Source: Planctomicrobium piriforme (lineage in GTDB: Bacteria; Planctomycetota; Planctomycetia; Planctomycetales; Planctomycetaceae). From it: a stretch of DNA of 32,671 nt. The notes below the pieces were generated by a model, which searched no databases, was not told the DNA's origin, and saw only the letters and a list, made by a program, of their open reading frames with translations. Numbering within the stretch: position 1 is the stretch's first letter; the number at the start of each line of letters is the position of its first letter. Below, one piece after another: positions 16,427 to 25,542 of the stretch. Location: NCBI GenBank assembly GCA_945860955.1, contig CAMATH010000096.1, forward strand, positions 1 to 32,671, written 5' to 3'. Both the position numbers and the translations under genes were made by a program.

Positions 16427-16534
16427 TTTCGGGCCACCCACGCAATACGATCGGCGCTTCAGACTCGTCAGGTGTGCGGCGTCATTGACGATCGCCGTTC
16501 CTGTCAGTGAATCCCCGATCCGAGAGATGCCCCC

Positions 16535-17536
16535 ATGGCCCGCTTTCCCCGCATGCAGCTTGTTGATGACAATCAGGTGTCGGTCTACCACTGCGTGAAC
16601 CGCTCGTTGCGTGGCGCGTTTATCGCGGGGGTCGACAAGTCGACCGGCCGATCGTACGAAAACCGCCGGCAGTGGCTCATCCGGGCGTTGCAGTCGCAAT
16701 CGGAACAACTCTGTGTGGATGTGCTGGCATTCTCGGTCGAATCCCAGCAATTGCAAGTTCTGGTGCGCACCCGTCCCGATATTGCCAAGTCACTCAGTAC
16801 CCAGGAGGTGGCGCGGCGGTATCTGACCGGCATTCCCTCAAAAGCCGGGTTCGACCAGCCGGCCGCCATTCCCCAGCCCGAAGCGATCAAAGAGCTCGCG
16901 AAGGATCCCGCACTGGTCGCCCGGGCGCGCGCGCGACTCTCCAGTCTGTCGTGGTTCGTCAGTCAGATCACCGAACCGCTCGCCCGAAACGCGAATCGCG
17001 AGGATGAGATTCGCGGACGATTCTGGGAGGGGCGGTTCCATTGCCTCCCCATTCTGGATGGCCCCGCGTTGGCTGCCGCCGTCGCGCATGTCGAATTGTC
17101 TCCGATTTTCACCGGTGACGCCACGACACTCGCGGGGTGCAAGGGAACGTCCGTGCCCGTCCGATCCGCCGCTTTGAAATCCGGTGCCTCCTCTTGGTTG
17201 TCATCGCTCAACGGAAACGGAAAGTCGAGGAAAGCCGCCAAGTCCGCGCCGGCTCCCTATTTTGGCATCCCGATTTCCGAGGCTGACTTTTTCGCCATAC
17301 TGGAATGGACCAGCAAGCATGTGATGAAATCCGAACGAGGGCGTTTCCCCGAGAAGCTCGCGGACAGTTTCGCCGAGTTGTCCCTCGCCCCCGACCACTG
17401 GCTGACCCTCGTCAAGGATTTTCAAAAGATCTTCCGTCGCGCCGCCGGAACTCCGGATTCGCTGGAACAGCAGCTCAAACGGAGCGGTTTGCGCCAGATG
17501 CACGGCGTTGTCCTGGCCAGGGAATTGTTTTCCTAA
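16535..17536 (+). CDS. RAYT-like Y1 transposase-family protein lacking the HUH histidines
   Basis: The 333-residue protein resembles the REP-associated Y1 (IS200/IS605-type) transposases common in planctomycetes. VSVYHCVNRSLRGAF (16-29), the KSTGRSYENRRQWL block (35-48), SQITEPLARNANRED (143-157) and GRFWEGRF (161-168) are family-like. At the metal-binding site, where relatives read N-H-x-H-V-x-L-R, this protein reads QQLQVLVR (71-78). Both histidines have become glutamine. YxDLNPIRA-type residues are likewise altered to HVELSPIFTG (185-194). Nicking activity is therefore unlikely, while DNA-hairpin binding may remain. It stands alone between truA and a DUF1549/DUF1553 gene, with no terminal repeats seen around it. 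The family call rests on motif memory and needs a profile search. Confidence 0.7.
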   Translation: MARFPRMQLVDDNQVSVYHCVNRSLRGAFIAGVDKSTGRSYENRRQWLIRALQSQSEQLCVDVLAFSVESQQLQVLVRTRPDIAKSLSTQEVARRYLTGIPSKAGFDQPAAIPQPEAIKELAKDPALVARARARLSSLSWFVSQITEPLARNANREDEIRGRFWEGRFHCLPILDGPALAAAVAHVELSPIFTGDATTLAGCKGTSVPVRSAALKSGASSWLSSLNGNGKSRKAAKSAPAPYFGIPISEADFFAILEWTSKHVMKSERGRFPEKLADSFAELSLAPDHWLTLVKDFQKIFRRAAGTPDSLEQQLKRSGLRQMHGVVLARELFS

Positions 17537-17566
17537 GCGGTTCTCTGGATTCGCCGGACGACACCA

Positions 17567-20023
17567 ATGCTCGGTTCGCGGCACACTCGCCCCTTTGTGA
17601 GAATTGCGTTCGGGATCGCGCTCGGTAGCGCGCTCTTCTGGTTCAGTTCCAGTCCCGGGTCACAAAGTCACACCTTCGCGGCCGACGAGATCCCTCGTCC
17701 GGCGGACGTTGAATTCTTCGAACAAAAAGTTCGGCCAATTCTCGTCAGCCGCTGCTACGACTGCCACGGTCCGGACAGTGGCGAGGGCGAGGGAGGACTG
17801 CGCCTCGATGCGCGGTCGAGTCTGATTCGTGGTGGAAACTCAGGGTCGGCTCTGGTTCCTGGCAAGCCAGACCAAAGCCTGATTGTCCTCGCGGTTCAAC
17901 ACGATCCTTCCCTGGCTGCGATGCCCCCTACGGCGAAGCTCAAGCCAGAGGAAATTCAGTCGCTGGTCCGCTGGGTGGAACGGGGTGCCGAGTGGCCCAA
18001 GGATCCACAGGCGATTGAACGAACAAACGTCGCATCGGTGATCGGCGCTGAACTCTCCCCGGAATCGCTGGCCGAGGCGCGGAGATTCTGGGCGTTTGTG
18101 CCCCCGGTCGAACCCGACGTTCCCTTCCTCTGGACCAACAGTCGCCCGCGATCACCCGTCGACGTTTTGATTTTCGGGCGACTGGAGCGAGCCGAGATCA
18201 CGCCCGCCCGTGAAGCCGACCGGCGTACACGGATCCGCCGGGCGACGTTTGATCTATTGGGCCTCCCCCCAGACCCCGATGATGTCGAAGCGTTCGTCGC
18301 GGACAATTCCCGCGATGCGTTTTCACGCCTGGTCGATCGCCTGCTGGAATCGCCGCGCTATGGAGAACGCTGGGGCCGGCACTGGCTGGATTCCGCGCGG
18401 TATGCCGACACCAACGGCATGGACGACAACGTCGCCTGGTCCGATGCCTGGCGCTACCGAGATTACGTGATCGACGCGTTCAATAGCGATTTGCCCTATG
18501 ACCAGTTCGTTCGCGAACAGATCGCGGGGGATCTGATCACCCGACCGGGGGATGTGCGCCGCGACGCGGCAGTGATCGCGACCGGATTTCTGATGGTCGG
18601 ACCGAAATTCCCGAGCGCCGATGACCCGGTCAAACAGCAGCTCGACATCGTCGACGAGCAACTCGACACGACCGCCCGCGTATTTCTCGCGCTCACGCTC
18701 GGCTGCGCCCGATGCCACGATCACAAGTACGACCCGTTTCCGTCAGCCGACTATTACGGCCTCGCGGGAATCTTCCAGAGTACGACGACGATGTTGTCGT
18801 ATCGTGTCGATTCCAAATTCAACCTGGTCGCCCTGGGCGATTCCGTCGCCGAACAAGAGCTGTCTCGGCTGGAACGCGAATTCGATCGCCACGACGATGT
18901 GATCGTCAATGGCAGCAGTCTGAAAATGACCGCAGAAGAGCGTCAGATTCATCAGACAGAACTCAATCGCTCACTGGCGGCGATTCTGGCCACTCCCACC
19001 GCGATGGCCGTGGAAGAGGGGGCCGGAATCGACCTGCCGGTCATGGTCCGCGGCAACCACCTGACCAAGGGGCGAATCGTCCCGCGGCGGATTCCGCCGG
19101 TCCTTCTGCCTGAAGAACTCAGTTCCCATTCACCCGCCTTTCCCAAAGACGGCAGCGGACGCCGCGAGCTGGCCAACTGGCTGACGGATCCCCGGAATCC
19201 GCTGACCGCACGAGTCATGGTCAATCGCGTCTGGGCGTGGCATTTTGGTCAGGGACTGGTTCGATCGGTCGACAATTTTGGACAGCTCGGCGACCGCCCC
19301 GACCATGCCGAACTTCTCGACTGGCTCGCGTTGCGATTCATCGAGTCGGGCTGGTCGGTGAAGAGTCTGCACCGACTGATCATGAACTCCGCCGTCTACC
19401 AGATGGCGGGCACCGCCAATGAAGAGGCGGCGCTCGCCGACCCGGAAAACCGCCTGATGTGGCGATTTCCCAGACGGCGTCACTCCGCCGAGGTGTTGCG
19501 CGACACGCTGCTCGCCACAAGTGGTCGGCTCGACTCCCGCATGGGGGGAAGAACTCTGCCGATTGACAATCACAAGATCATGTCGACCGATGAAATCGCG
19601 AAATGCAACCAACTGTTCGCGCAGCCTCGGCGAACAATCTACCTCCCGGTTGTTCGCAGTGGACTCGCCGATGTCCTGACGACCTTCGATTATCCCGATC
19701 CGGGGATCTCCACGGGGCGACGTGAAACAACGACCGTCGCCCCGCAAGCGCTGTTTCTGTTGAACAGCCCGCTGGCACTGGACTCGGCGGTCGCGCTCGC
19801 GGATCGTTGTTTTCAGTCGGCAGACTCCGACGAGGTCCGAGTGACGCAGCTCTTTCGAGAGGCGTTCCAGCGATTGCCGACATCAGAGGAACGGGAACAG
19901 GCACAGTCGTTACTTGACGAGCTGAGTGCCGCCCCAGCCCCTGATCAGGCAACTCGTCGTGAAGCGTGGATTTCTCTGTGTCGCGTCCTGCTGAGTTCCA
20001 ATGAGTTCGTCTACGCGGATTAA
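17567..20023 (+). CDS. Planctomycete cytochrome C/DUF1549/DUF1553 exported protein
   Basis: The 818-residue protein has a signal segment (about 10-38) and then a planctomycete cytochrome-C-type domain with heme motif CYDCH at 63-67, LRLDARSSLIRGG, and MPPTAKLKPEEI. DUF1549 follows (about 185-400, with GERWGRHWLDSARYADTNG and CARCHDHKYDPFP near 380). DUF1553 is at the C-terminus (about 510-760, with RVMVNRVWAWHFGQGLVRS and PRRTIYLPVVRS). It is probably an envelope redox or binding protein of unknown substrate. Unlike many relatives it has no adjoining DUF1501 gene, and the long middle domain found in larger family members is missing. Its stop codon overlaps the stop of the convergent gene in a shared TTAA (20020-20023). 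Confidence 0.92.
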   Translation: MLGSRHTRPFVRIAFGIALGSALFWFSSSPGSQSHTFAADEIPRPADVEFFEQKVRPILVSRCYDCHGPDSGEGEGGLRLDARSSLIRGGNSGSALVPGKPDQSLIVLAVQHDPSLAAMPPTAKLKPEEIQSLVRWVERGAEWPKDPQAIERTNVASVIGAELSPESLAEARRFWAFVPPVEPDVPFLWTNSRPRSPVDVLIFGRLERAEITPAREADRRTRIRRATFDLLGLPPDPDDVEAFVADNSRDAFSRLVDRLLESPRYGERWGRHWLDSARYADTNGMDDNVAWSDAWRYRDYVIDAFNSDLPYDQFVREQIAGDLITRPGDVRRDAAVIATGFLMVGPKFPSADDPVKQQLDIVDEQLDTTARVFLALTLGCARCHDHKYDPFPSADYYGLAGIFQSTTTMLSYRVDSKFNLVALGDSVAEQELSRLEREFDRHDDVIVNGSSLKMTAEERQIHQTELNRSLAAILATPTAMAVEEGAGIDLPVMVRGNHLTKGRIVPRRIPPVLLPEELSSHSPAFPKDGSGRRELANWLTDPRNPLTARVMVNRVWAWHFGQGLVRSVDNFGQLGDRPDHAELLDWLALRFIESGWSVKSLHRLIMNSAVYQMAGTANEEAALADPENRLMWRFPRRRHSAEVLRDTLLATSGRLDSRMGGRTLPIDNHKIMSTDEIAKCNQLFAQPRRTIYLPVVRSGLADVLTTFDYPDPGISTGRRETTTVAPQALFLLNSPLALDSAVALADRCFQSADSDEVRVTQLFREAFQRLPTSEEREQAQSLLDELSAAPAPDQATRREAWISLCRVLLSSNEFVYAD

Positions 20024-21159
20024 CGCACCGCCCGCTTCGTTCGTCTCCCCTTCGTGAAACTCTCAATCACCAGATTGCCGAGATCGTCGGCATTGCAGTA
20101 GGCCGACACCCCTCCGGAAACCGCCGCCATCTGCTCGACGAAGTTGACCAGTCCCATGTAGAAATAATCTTCGATGAGTGCGAAACTCGACAGCCGAATC
20201 CCTTCGTTCGCGCACCGTCGCGCCTCGGCAAGCGTCAGCCGGGCGGTCTTCTCCGCGGGGGGATAAATCAGCACCAGCTCGCGCCCTTCGAGATGCGCCG
20301 TCGGCTCGCCATCGGTGATCACAATGATCTGACGATTCGCCGCTGGCTGGCGTTTCAGCATTCTGCGGGCAAGTTGCAATCCAGCGTGAATGTTCGTGAA
20401 ATGCTGCGGAATGAACCGCGGAGGCTTATCGAGATTGATCCGCAGGTGGACCCGCGAGTCAAAAATTGAGACCGGTTTGGGAGCCGAGTTATACAATTCG
20501 CGTTCGGTGAGCGGGCTGGCGGATGAATAGAATCCCACGAATTGCAGGGAGTCCCCCTGGTACTTTCCTCGAACGAGCGATTGCAGGGCGAGCGCCACCC
20601 GTTTCGCCTGCCCGTATTTTCCAAATCGCGTCATGCTCCCGGACATGTCAATCAACACGATCGTGGCGCAACTTGTCTGGTACTCGGTCGTGTGTACGAC
20701 GAGATCTTCTTCTTCGATCTCGATGGATGTTCCTCCCCCCTGCCGGGCGATCGCGTTCCGCATCGTCTCGTGCAGATTCAAATTGGCGACCGGATCCCCA
20801 AATTCGTACGGCTTGGTTTCATCGAGTTGCGTCTGCCCGACGCCGCGCTGATTGGTGTCATGCCGACCGAGTTTGTCACGCCGCGTCGCCTGAAACAGCT
20901 CATCGAGAGCCTTGGTGCTGGCCCGGCGGACTCCCCGCGGGGTCACCCGGAATTTCCCCTCGCTGTCTTTTTCCAGGAACCCCTGCTTCATGAGCAGTTC
21001 CAGCACCTCCGGATTCCGCTCTTCCTGATCCTGCAATTGATCGAGTACCTGATCGCCGTAGTCCATCAGGTATTTATTGAGTTGGTCGAACAGCTCGTCG
21101 GCCGACTGGGGAGTGAACGACTGGCTACCGTCCCAGCGGGAGAATTCGAATGACGCCAT
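20020..21159 (-). CDS. von Willebrand factor A domain protein
   Basis: The 379-residue protein has a predicted helical N-terminal part (1-150) and a C-terminal vWA domain. The metal-ion-dependent adhesion site is complete: DMSGSM at 171-176, Thr255 in HFTNIHAGL, and Asp283 in ITDGEPTA. Such cytoplasmic vWA proteins often work with MoxR-type AAA ATPases in metal or cofactor insertion or complex assembly, but no such ATPase is in the window. The frame is open upstream to 21504, but the ATG at 21159 has AAGGA about 6 bases upstream and starts the conserved-looking protein. It converges with the preceding cytochrome-like gene. The role is unknown. Confidence 0.85.
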   Translation of the reverse strand: MASFEFSRWDGSQSFTPQSADELFDQLNKYLMDYGDQVLDQLQDQEERNPEVLELLMKQGFLEKDSEGKFRVTPRGVRRASTKALDELFQATRRDKLGRHDTNQRGVGQTQLDETKPYEFGDPVANLNLHETMRNAIARQGGGTSIEIEEEDLVVHTTEYQTSCATIVLIDMSGSMTRFGKYGQAKRVALALQSLVRGKYQGDSLQFVGFYSSASPLTERELYNSAPKPVSIFDSRVHLRINLDKPPRFIPQHFTNIHAGLQLARRMLKRQPAANRQIIVITDGEPTAHLEGRELVLIYPPAEKTARLTLAEARRCANEGIRLSSFALIEDYFYMGLVNFVEQMAAVSGGVSAYCNADDLGNLVIESFTKGRRTKRAVR

Positions 21160-21551
21160 GAGATTCCTTCGCAGTGGAGGCTGACGAACAACATCATAGC
21201 CACCGCGGTCACAAATCCTATCGGGCAATTCCCAGATCGACGGAAACCGGAATCGAAACTGGCATTTTTCAGGCTCCACCAGCACAACAACTGGCCCGGC
21301 ATGATCTCGAGAATCACGGACTTCCTGCTCCGTTTTCGTGTCATTCGCGCCTTTCGTGGTTCTCCCCGTCAAAAACCCGGATTGACCTTGTGTCACCATG
21401 AAAAAACTGGCAAACTCCCGCCGATTCCCTCCCTGCCCTCCCCCCCTGCCCTGATTCGATCGGCGGATTCTCCGACATCGAATTGAGCAATTCGTCAAAT
21501 CCACTCCGGCCGCCCTCCCCCTCGCAGCCCATATCCCGGTCGCATCTCAGA
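21160..21551. other. Divergent intergenic region between the vWA and lipoprotein genes
   Basis: These 392 bases contain no supported gene. They should hold promoters for both divergent genes, but no convincing -35/-10 pair stands out. Positions about 21331-21360 contain three loose repeats of TTTCGTG/TTCGCGC, a phrase of a type often dispersed in bacterial intergenic DNA. This is a weak observation. Confidence 0.35.
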
Positions 21552-22112
21552 ATGTTTGTACTCCGCCGACTGATCTTGTTGCTGCTGATGGTTGCCGCGA
21601 CCGGTTGCGCGACCGCCCGGCCGCCGGCTGCTTCGAACCCGGTCTTTGTGCGGGCCAACAATTCCGACTTCGTCTGGGATCGCACGGTGGACGTCGTACA
21701 CGACTATTTCGAAATCGCCCGGGAGAATCGCTCGGTCGGCAGTCAGCCCGGAGTGATTGAAACGCAATACAAGGTCGGGGCGAGTCTGCTGGAGCCATGG
21801 CATCACGACTCCCAGGGATTCGAGAGCCGCACCGAAAGCACGCTCCAGTCGATCCGCCGACGAGCCATCATCAACGTCACACCAGCCGAAGGGGGCTACC
21901 TGATCGCGATCGAGGTGGTCAAAGAACTCGAAGACGCCCCGGCTGCGGCGGGCAACACGGCATCATCGGCGACTTTCCAGCAGACCAATCCGCTCCGCCG
22001 AGACCTGGATCTGGTCGTCGGACAGTCGGCCCCACAGGGCTGGATCCTGCTGGGGCGGGATGAATTGCTGGAAGCGGAAATGGTCCGCCGATTGCAATCA
22101 GCGTTTCCGTGA
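21552..22112 (+). CDS. Small predicted lipoprotein of unknown function
   Basis: The 186-residue protein starts with two arginines, a run of Leu/Ile/Met, and a lipobox-like VAATGC with Cys19, so it is probably lipid-anchored. The mature part is soluble. FVWDRTVDVVHDYFEI (about 40-55), RRAIINVTPAEGGYLIAIEVVKEL and a C-terminal GWILLGRDELLEAEM segment suggest a compact alpha/beta domain. I do not recognise a named family. An in-frame ATG at 21483 would put a Pro/Ser-rich 23-residue stretch before the signal, so the ATG at 21552 is chosen. It is transcribed divergently from the vWA gene. Confidence 0.75.
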   Translation: MFVLRRLILLLLMVAATGCATARPPAASNPVFVRANNSDFVWDRTVDVVHDYFEIARENRSVGSQPGVIETQYKVGASLLEPWHHDSQGFESRTESTLQSIRRRAIINVTPAEGGYLIAIEVVKELEDAPAAAGNTASSATFQQTNPLRRDLDLVVGQSAPQGWILLGRDELLEAEMVRRLQSAFP

Positions 22113-22191
22113 TGCGGGCCGTTGAAAAAATCAGCCGCAGTACGCCGTTCTCTGGAATACCAAATGGCGACCGCTTATTATAAGGGCGGCC

Positions 22192-22242
22192 CCCGAACCG
22201 TGCATCCGCGATGTGATCGCGAAAGTGTCGCCACGGTTCGGG
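22192..22242. repeat. Nested hairpin in a convergent intergenic gap
   Basis: An 11-bp perfect outer stem (CCCGAACCGTG at 22192-22202 with CACGGTTCGGG at 22232-22242) encloses a second 6-bp hairpin (CGCGAT/ATCGCG, 22207-22221, 3-base loop). It sits between the lipoprotein gene and the convergent redoxin gene. No T run follows directly, so a bidirectional transcription barrier, a repetitive palindrome or a structured RNA are all possible. Confidence 0.5.
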
Positions 22243-22347
22243 AGGCCAGATTCACCGCTATTCTACGCCCGTTCCGATCGCTGTAAAGCGGTATTTTTCG
22301 GGTGGCATCGTCGAATTCGCTTTTTATTTACCAAACGGTCGTGGTGA

Positions 22348-24381
22348 TCACTTCCCTTTCTTCTCTTCGGGTGCCACACCACCGAATTCCTCCAAGACCG
22401 AAATCCGATCCGCAAACCGTTTGAGCAGTTTCGCTTTCTCCAGCCTTGGCGTTTGATCATCCAGCCAATGGCTTTCGAGGAAAAACCGCATCTGCTCCCG
22501 CCGGGTGGGTGCTTTCAGTGACGCCTGCTCGTTGCGGGCCGGCACCAACTCCACAAACGCGATACACATCTCTTCATTCGTCGATTCTCCCCAATTCACC
22601 GGTACCGGCGGACGTTGCGGATTGTGCGGGTTTTCCGCGGAATTGTCGAAATGCGCCACCACCTCGATCCGCGTCAATCGCGGCAGGAAGACCGCCTCGC
22701 GGAATTGATAACTCTCCTGCCAGTTGAAGTCCCAATCGTTGACCTGGATCAGATTCTTCACACTTCCATCGGGTAGCCGGGCGATTACCGTCATGTCTTT
22801 TCCCAACAGATGCATGTGCGGCGTCACGGAAACCGCCTGCATATCGAGGGGCAACACCAGGGAAGAGCGGACCTGGTAATGCGGATCATTCGCGGGAATC
22901 ACCAAGTCTCCCAACGGCCCCTCCAAGGGCAACACGGGAATGTTCCGCACGCAACGCTCCACTTTTTGTTGTGAAAAATAGACGCCAATTCGCGTTCGAT
23001 CGGTCTCCTGTTTCCCCGACCGGTGATAGTGAACCTGCATGGCGATGTCGGCCCCCTTGGGGAGCAGCCTCGCAATCCCCGTGGGCAACTCGCGGGGCTG
23101 GTTCCCAGGAGCCCAGCCCCCCAACCCTCCCGTGGGCAGGAATCCGGGAAAGCCCGCGCTCGTCACGTAGCCTGGGCCCTCATGCCGCTCGTCCAGCGCC
23201 CGGGCTTTTCCTGTGGTGTCGAGAAAGGAAATCACATGATGTACCACCCGATCATTCCCCGGTCGGACTTCAATCGCCGACACATAGCGATCGCCGTCGA
23301 AGTTTGTCGGAATCACAAAGCAACGGTACTCATCCGGCCCTTCCGCTCCCAGCACATATTCCGAGGCTTCAAAGACCGCGTCGGGTTCGCGCCCCAGTTT
23401 CCACCCGTCCGTGAACACGCGCGGGGCAGGCAACTTCGATTGGTCCCCCTCTGGGCAGCCGTTCTTCACCCACTGCCCAATCACGTCGATTTCTTCCTGT
23501 TCCATATGCCGGGGATGTGCGAAATCGCCGAATCCCGGCGTCGGCTTCCACGGCGGCATCGACCGGCTCGCCGTGAACGACGCGATGTCATCCGCCCAAC
23601 GGACAGCGTCTTCGTAATCGTTGAGCGCGAACGGCCCTATGCCCCCCGCACGATGGCATTCCTGACAGTGTTTTTGCAGCAGTCGGGAGATCTGGTCACT
23701 GTAGGTAGGGACCGTCTCTTTCGCGAAGGTGCCTTTCGGTTCCACTTTCAATTCCTTCCGCGGAAAATCGATCGCGCACCCGAGCGTTTTCGTCTTCACG
23801 ACCGCGATCGTTTCTCCAGCCAGCAACTGGGAGATCGCGATCTCCAAGTCGGCGCGTCCCACCGCGCGAGACGCCCCTCCCCGCTTGCTGTAACGATCAT
23901 CGATACGTCCCTGGTAGACGACCCGTCGATCTTCATTAAGCAGCACGACTTCGGGACAGGTGGTCACATCCAAAGCGCGGGCAACTTTTCCCCCCACGTC
24001 TTTGAACACCGGGAATTTCAAATCGTATTCCCCAACGTGCTGCTCCAGGTCTTTTAAGCTGTGCCCGGCGTTGGGATTCAAGCCCACCACCTCCACGCCA
24101 CGATGTTTGAATTCCTTCGCCAGCCGATTCAACGTCGGCACGTATCCGTTCGAGATCGGACACTCGGTCGACAGGAAGACCAATACGGTCCCCCGCTCGC
24201 CCCGTTGCGAATCCAGCGACTTTTCCCCACCGGTCGCAGCGGCGAGCTTCAGTCCAACCCATTCCGGCATGGCGTTCACCCGTTCGGAATTCGGGGGATC
24301 CGCGGCGCGAACGGTTTCGCACCCCCAATCGGCAATTCCCCACAGGGTCATCCACAGCAACGTAATTCGCACGCCTCTCAT
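22348..24381 (-). CDS. Redoxin, c-type cytochrome and copper-monooxygenase-like multidomain exported protein
   Basis: The 677-residue protein has an N-terminal signal (about 1-28) and three parts. Residues about 40-190 form a thioredoxin-like redoxin domain with a lone peroxidatic-type Cys74 in STECPISN. Residues about 225-315 contain the heme motif CQECH (239-243) and MPPWKP, typical of planctomycete c-type cytochromes. Residues about 340-620 resemble the copper type II ascorbate-dependent monooxygenase fold, with VVHHVISF (His381-His382), QVHYH (His451, His453) and TPHMHLLGKDM (His522, His524) as copper-ligand candidates. It may couple peroxide or thiol chemistry to heme and copper; the substrate is unknown. 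The ATG at 24381 is chosen because a signal peptide starts there, though the frame is open to 24777. It lies 11 bases after a probable anti-sigma gene. Confidence 0.85.
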   Translation of the reverse strand: MRGVRITLLWMTLWGIADWGCETVRAADPPNSERVNAMPEWVGLKLAAATGGEKSLDSQRGERGTVLVFLSTECPISNGYVPTLNRLAKEFKHRGVEVVGLNPNAGHSLKDLEQHVGEYDLKFPVFKDVGGKVARALDVTTCPEVVLLNEDRRVVYQGRIDDRYSKRGGASRAVGRADLEIAISQLLAGETIAVVKTKTLGCAIDFPRKELKVEPKGTFAKETVPTYSDQISRLLQKHCQECHRAGGIGPFALNDYEDAVRWADDIASFTASRSMPPWKPTPGFGDFAHPRHMEQEEIDVIGQWVKNGCPEGDQSKLPAPRVFTDGWKLGREPDAVFEASEYVLGAEGPDEYRCFVIPTNFDGDRYVSAIEVRPGNDRVVHHVISFLDTTGKARALDERHEGPGYVTSAGFPGFLPTGGLGGWAPGNQPRELPTGIARLLPKGADIAMQVHYHRSGKQETDRTRIGVYFSQQKVERCVRNIPVLPLEGPLGDLVIPANDPHYQVRSSLVLPLDMQAVSVTPHMHLLGKDMTVIARLPDGSVKNLIQVNDWDFNWQESYQFREAVFLPRLTRIEVVAHFDNSAENPHNPQRPPVPVNWGESTNEEMCIAFVELVPARNEQASLKAPTRREQMRFFLESHWLDDQTPRLEKAKLLKRFADRISVLEEFGGVAPEEKKGK

Positions 24382-24392
24382 GATGTTGATCC

Positions 24393-25541
24393 TTAGTTTC
24401 CGGGTCTCAAATCGATCACGCGGCGTCGGGCGGCGTGATGGGAAAATTGGTAATAGTCGTTGGCCAACGCGGCCTCGCTTGTCAGTCGCAGTGTGATCCG
24501 GGCATTTGCGTCCGCCCCTGACGGTTCGCCGAATTCGAGCGTGATTTGATGGACAACTCCCGTCTGCCGGTCGATCCACGCATCGACTCGTTGCGGTGCG
24601 ACGGGCTCCTTTGCGGACGCGGTGTTCCGCAGTCGGCCCGAAAGTCGATCCCGTTTCGGTCCCCCATCGCTTAACGCTTCGGGGGCCACCGACGTCAGGT
24701 CGTAATCGGTCTTCATGCGTTCCAGCAGCGCGGAGATTTGCAAAAAGGGCAACTCGGCGTCCGCCTGTATCATCCACTGGGCGATGAATCCCTCCTGGTT
24801 ATGGATCAGCGCCGGTCCGACCGGCGGAACGAACCAATAATCGCCGTTGTCGCCACCAATCAGAAAGCGGGCTCCAAACCGCCCAGGTCCGGGATGCGCG
24901 TAAACAAACCGCCGACCGCCGCGGACCCGCAATGTCCCCTCGCGCTCGCGGGCTGGTCCCAGGATCGAAGTGAACAACACCTGATACGTGCGATCCTGGT
25001 CGGCCAGTGCCGCCTGATACGCGCGGTCCACGAGCGCGAGCGCGGCATTGGGCTGAATTGTCCACCAGATCCCAAATGCCAGGCACACAACGGCCGCCAC
25101 CGTGAGTCGCGAAAACCACCGCCAGCCAACTCGCATCGGCTTCGCGACCGCTGGTGAAGTCGTGGGGGTCATTCGCGGCGAAGGAGGCTCGCGTTGCAGC
25201 CGTGCCTCTTCGGGAAATGGTTCGTCAACGAACTCGGCTGGGGCTGTCTCTGGGGCTGTCGCGGGCAGAACGCTGGTTTCGGCGACGCCGTTGAACTCGG
25301 ACGCAAGCCGAACGAGCGACGCTTCGACAGCGCGACGAGTCAATTCGTCGTGACCGCCGTGACACTGTTCCAGCAGGGAATCGAGCCATTGCAGGTCGGC
25401 GATGCGATCGCGTTCCTCGGCACTCAAATCGCCGGGAAGTGTCGCGCCGTGGGCGTTATCGAGTAAATCGTTTCCGATTGCGTCGGCTCGCTCCCACGGG
25501 CTGGGGGAAGCGGCCGGAGGGGTTTCGTCGTCGGTGTTCAT
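24393..25541 (-). CDS. Membrane-anchored protein, probable anti-sigma factor
   Basis: The 382-residue protein has a soluble N-terminal region (1-140, with a short helical part up to about 82 and then a Pro/Thr-rich linker), one transmembrane segment at about 144-162, and a C-terminal extracytoplasmic domain (165-382). That domain looks like a beta-rich LolA/RseB-type fold, judging by alternating strands such as RVDAWIDRQTGVVHQITLEF. It starts 1 base after the stop of an ECF sigma gene, so translation is probably coupled, and a role as anti-sigma factor is inferred from this position and topology. No zinc-type HxxxCxxC anti-sigma motif is present (QCHGGH at 59-64 is only loosely similar). The role is likely but not shown. 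Confidence 0.7.
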   Translation of the reverse strand: MNTDDETPPAASPSPWERADAIGNDLLDNAHGATLPGDLSAEERDRIADLQWLDSLLEQCHGGHDELTRRAVEASLVRLASEFNGVAETSVLPATAPETAPAEFVDEPFPEEARLQREPPSPRMTPTTSPAVAKPMRVGWRWFSRLTVAAVVCLAFGIWWTIQPNAALALVDRAYQAALADQDRTYQVLFTSILGPAREREGTLRVRGGRRFVYAHPGPGRFGARFLIGGDNGDYWFVPPVGPALIHNQEGFIAQWMIQADAELPFLQISALLERMKTDYDLTSVAPEALSDGGPKRDRLSGRLRNTASAKEPVAPQRVDAWIDRQTGVVHQITLEFGEPSGADANARITLRLTSEAALANDYYQFSHHAARRRVIDLRPGN

Positions 25542-25542
25542 G

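Noticed and set aside
22279-22299. A small terminator-like stem CGCT-GTAA-AGCG followed by TATTTTT
   Set aside because: A 4-bp stem is too weak to be called, although the T-rich bases could help termination of the lipoprotein transcript.
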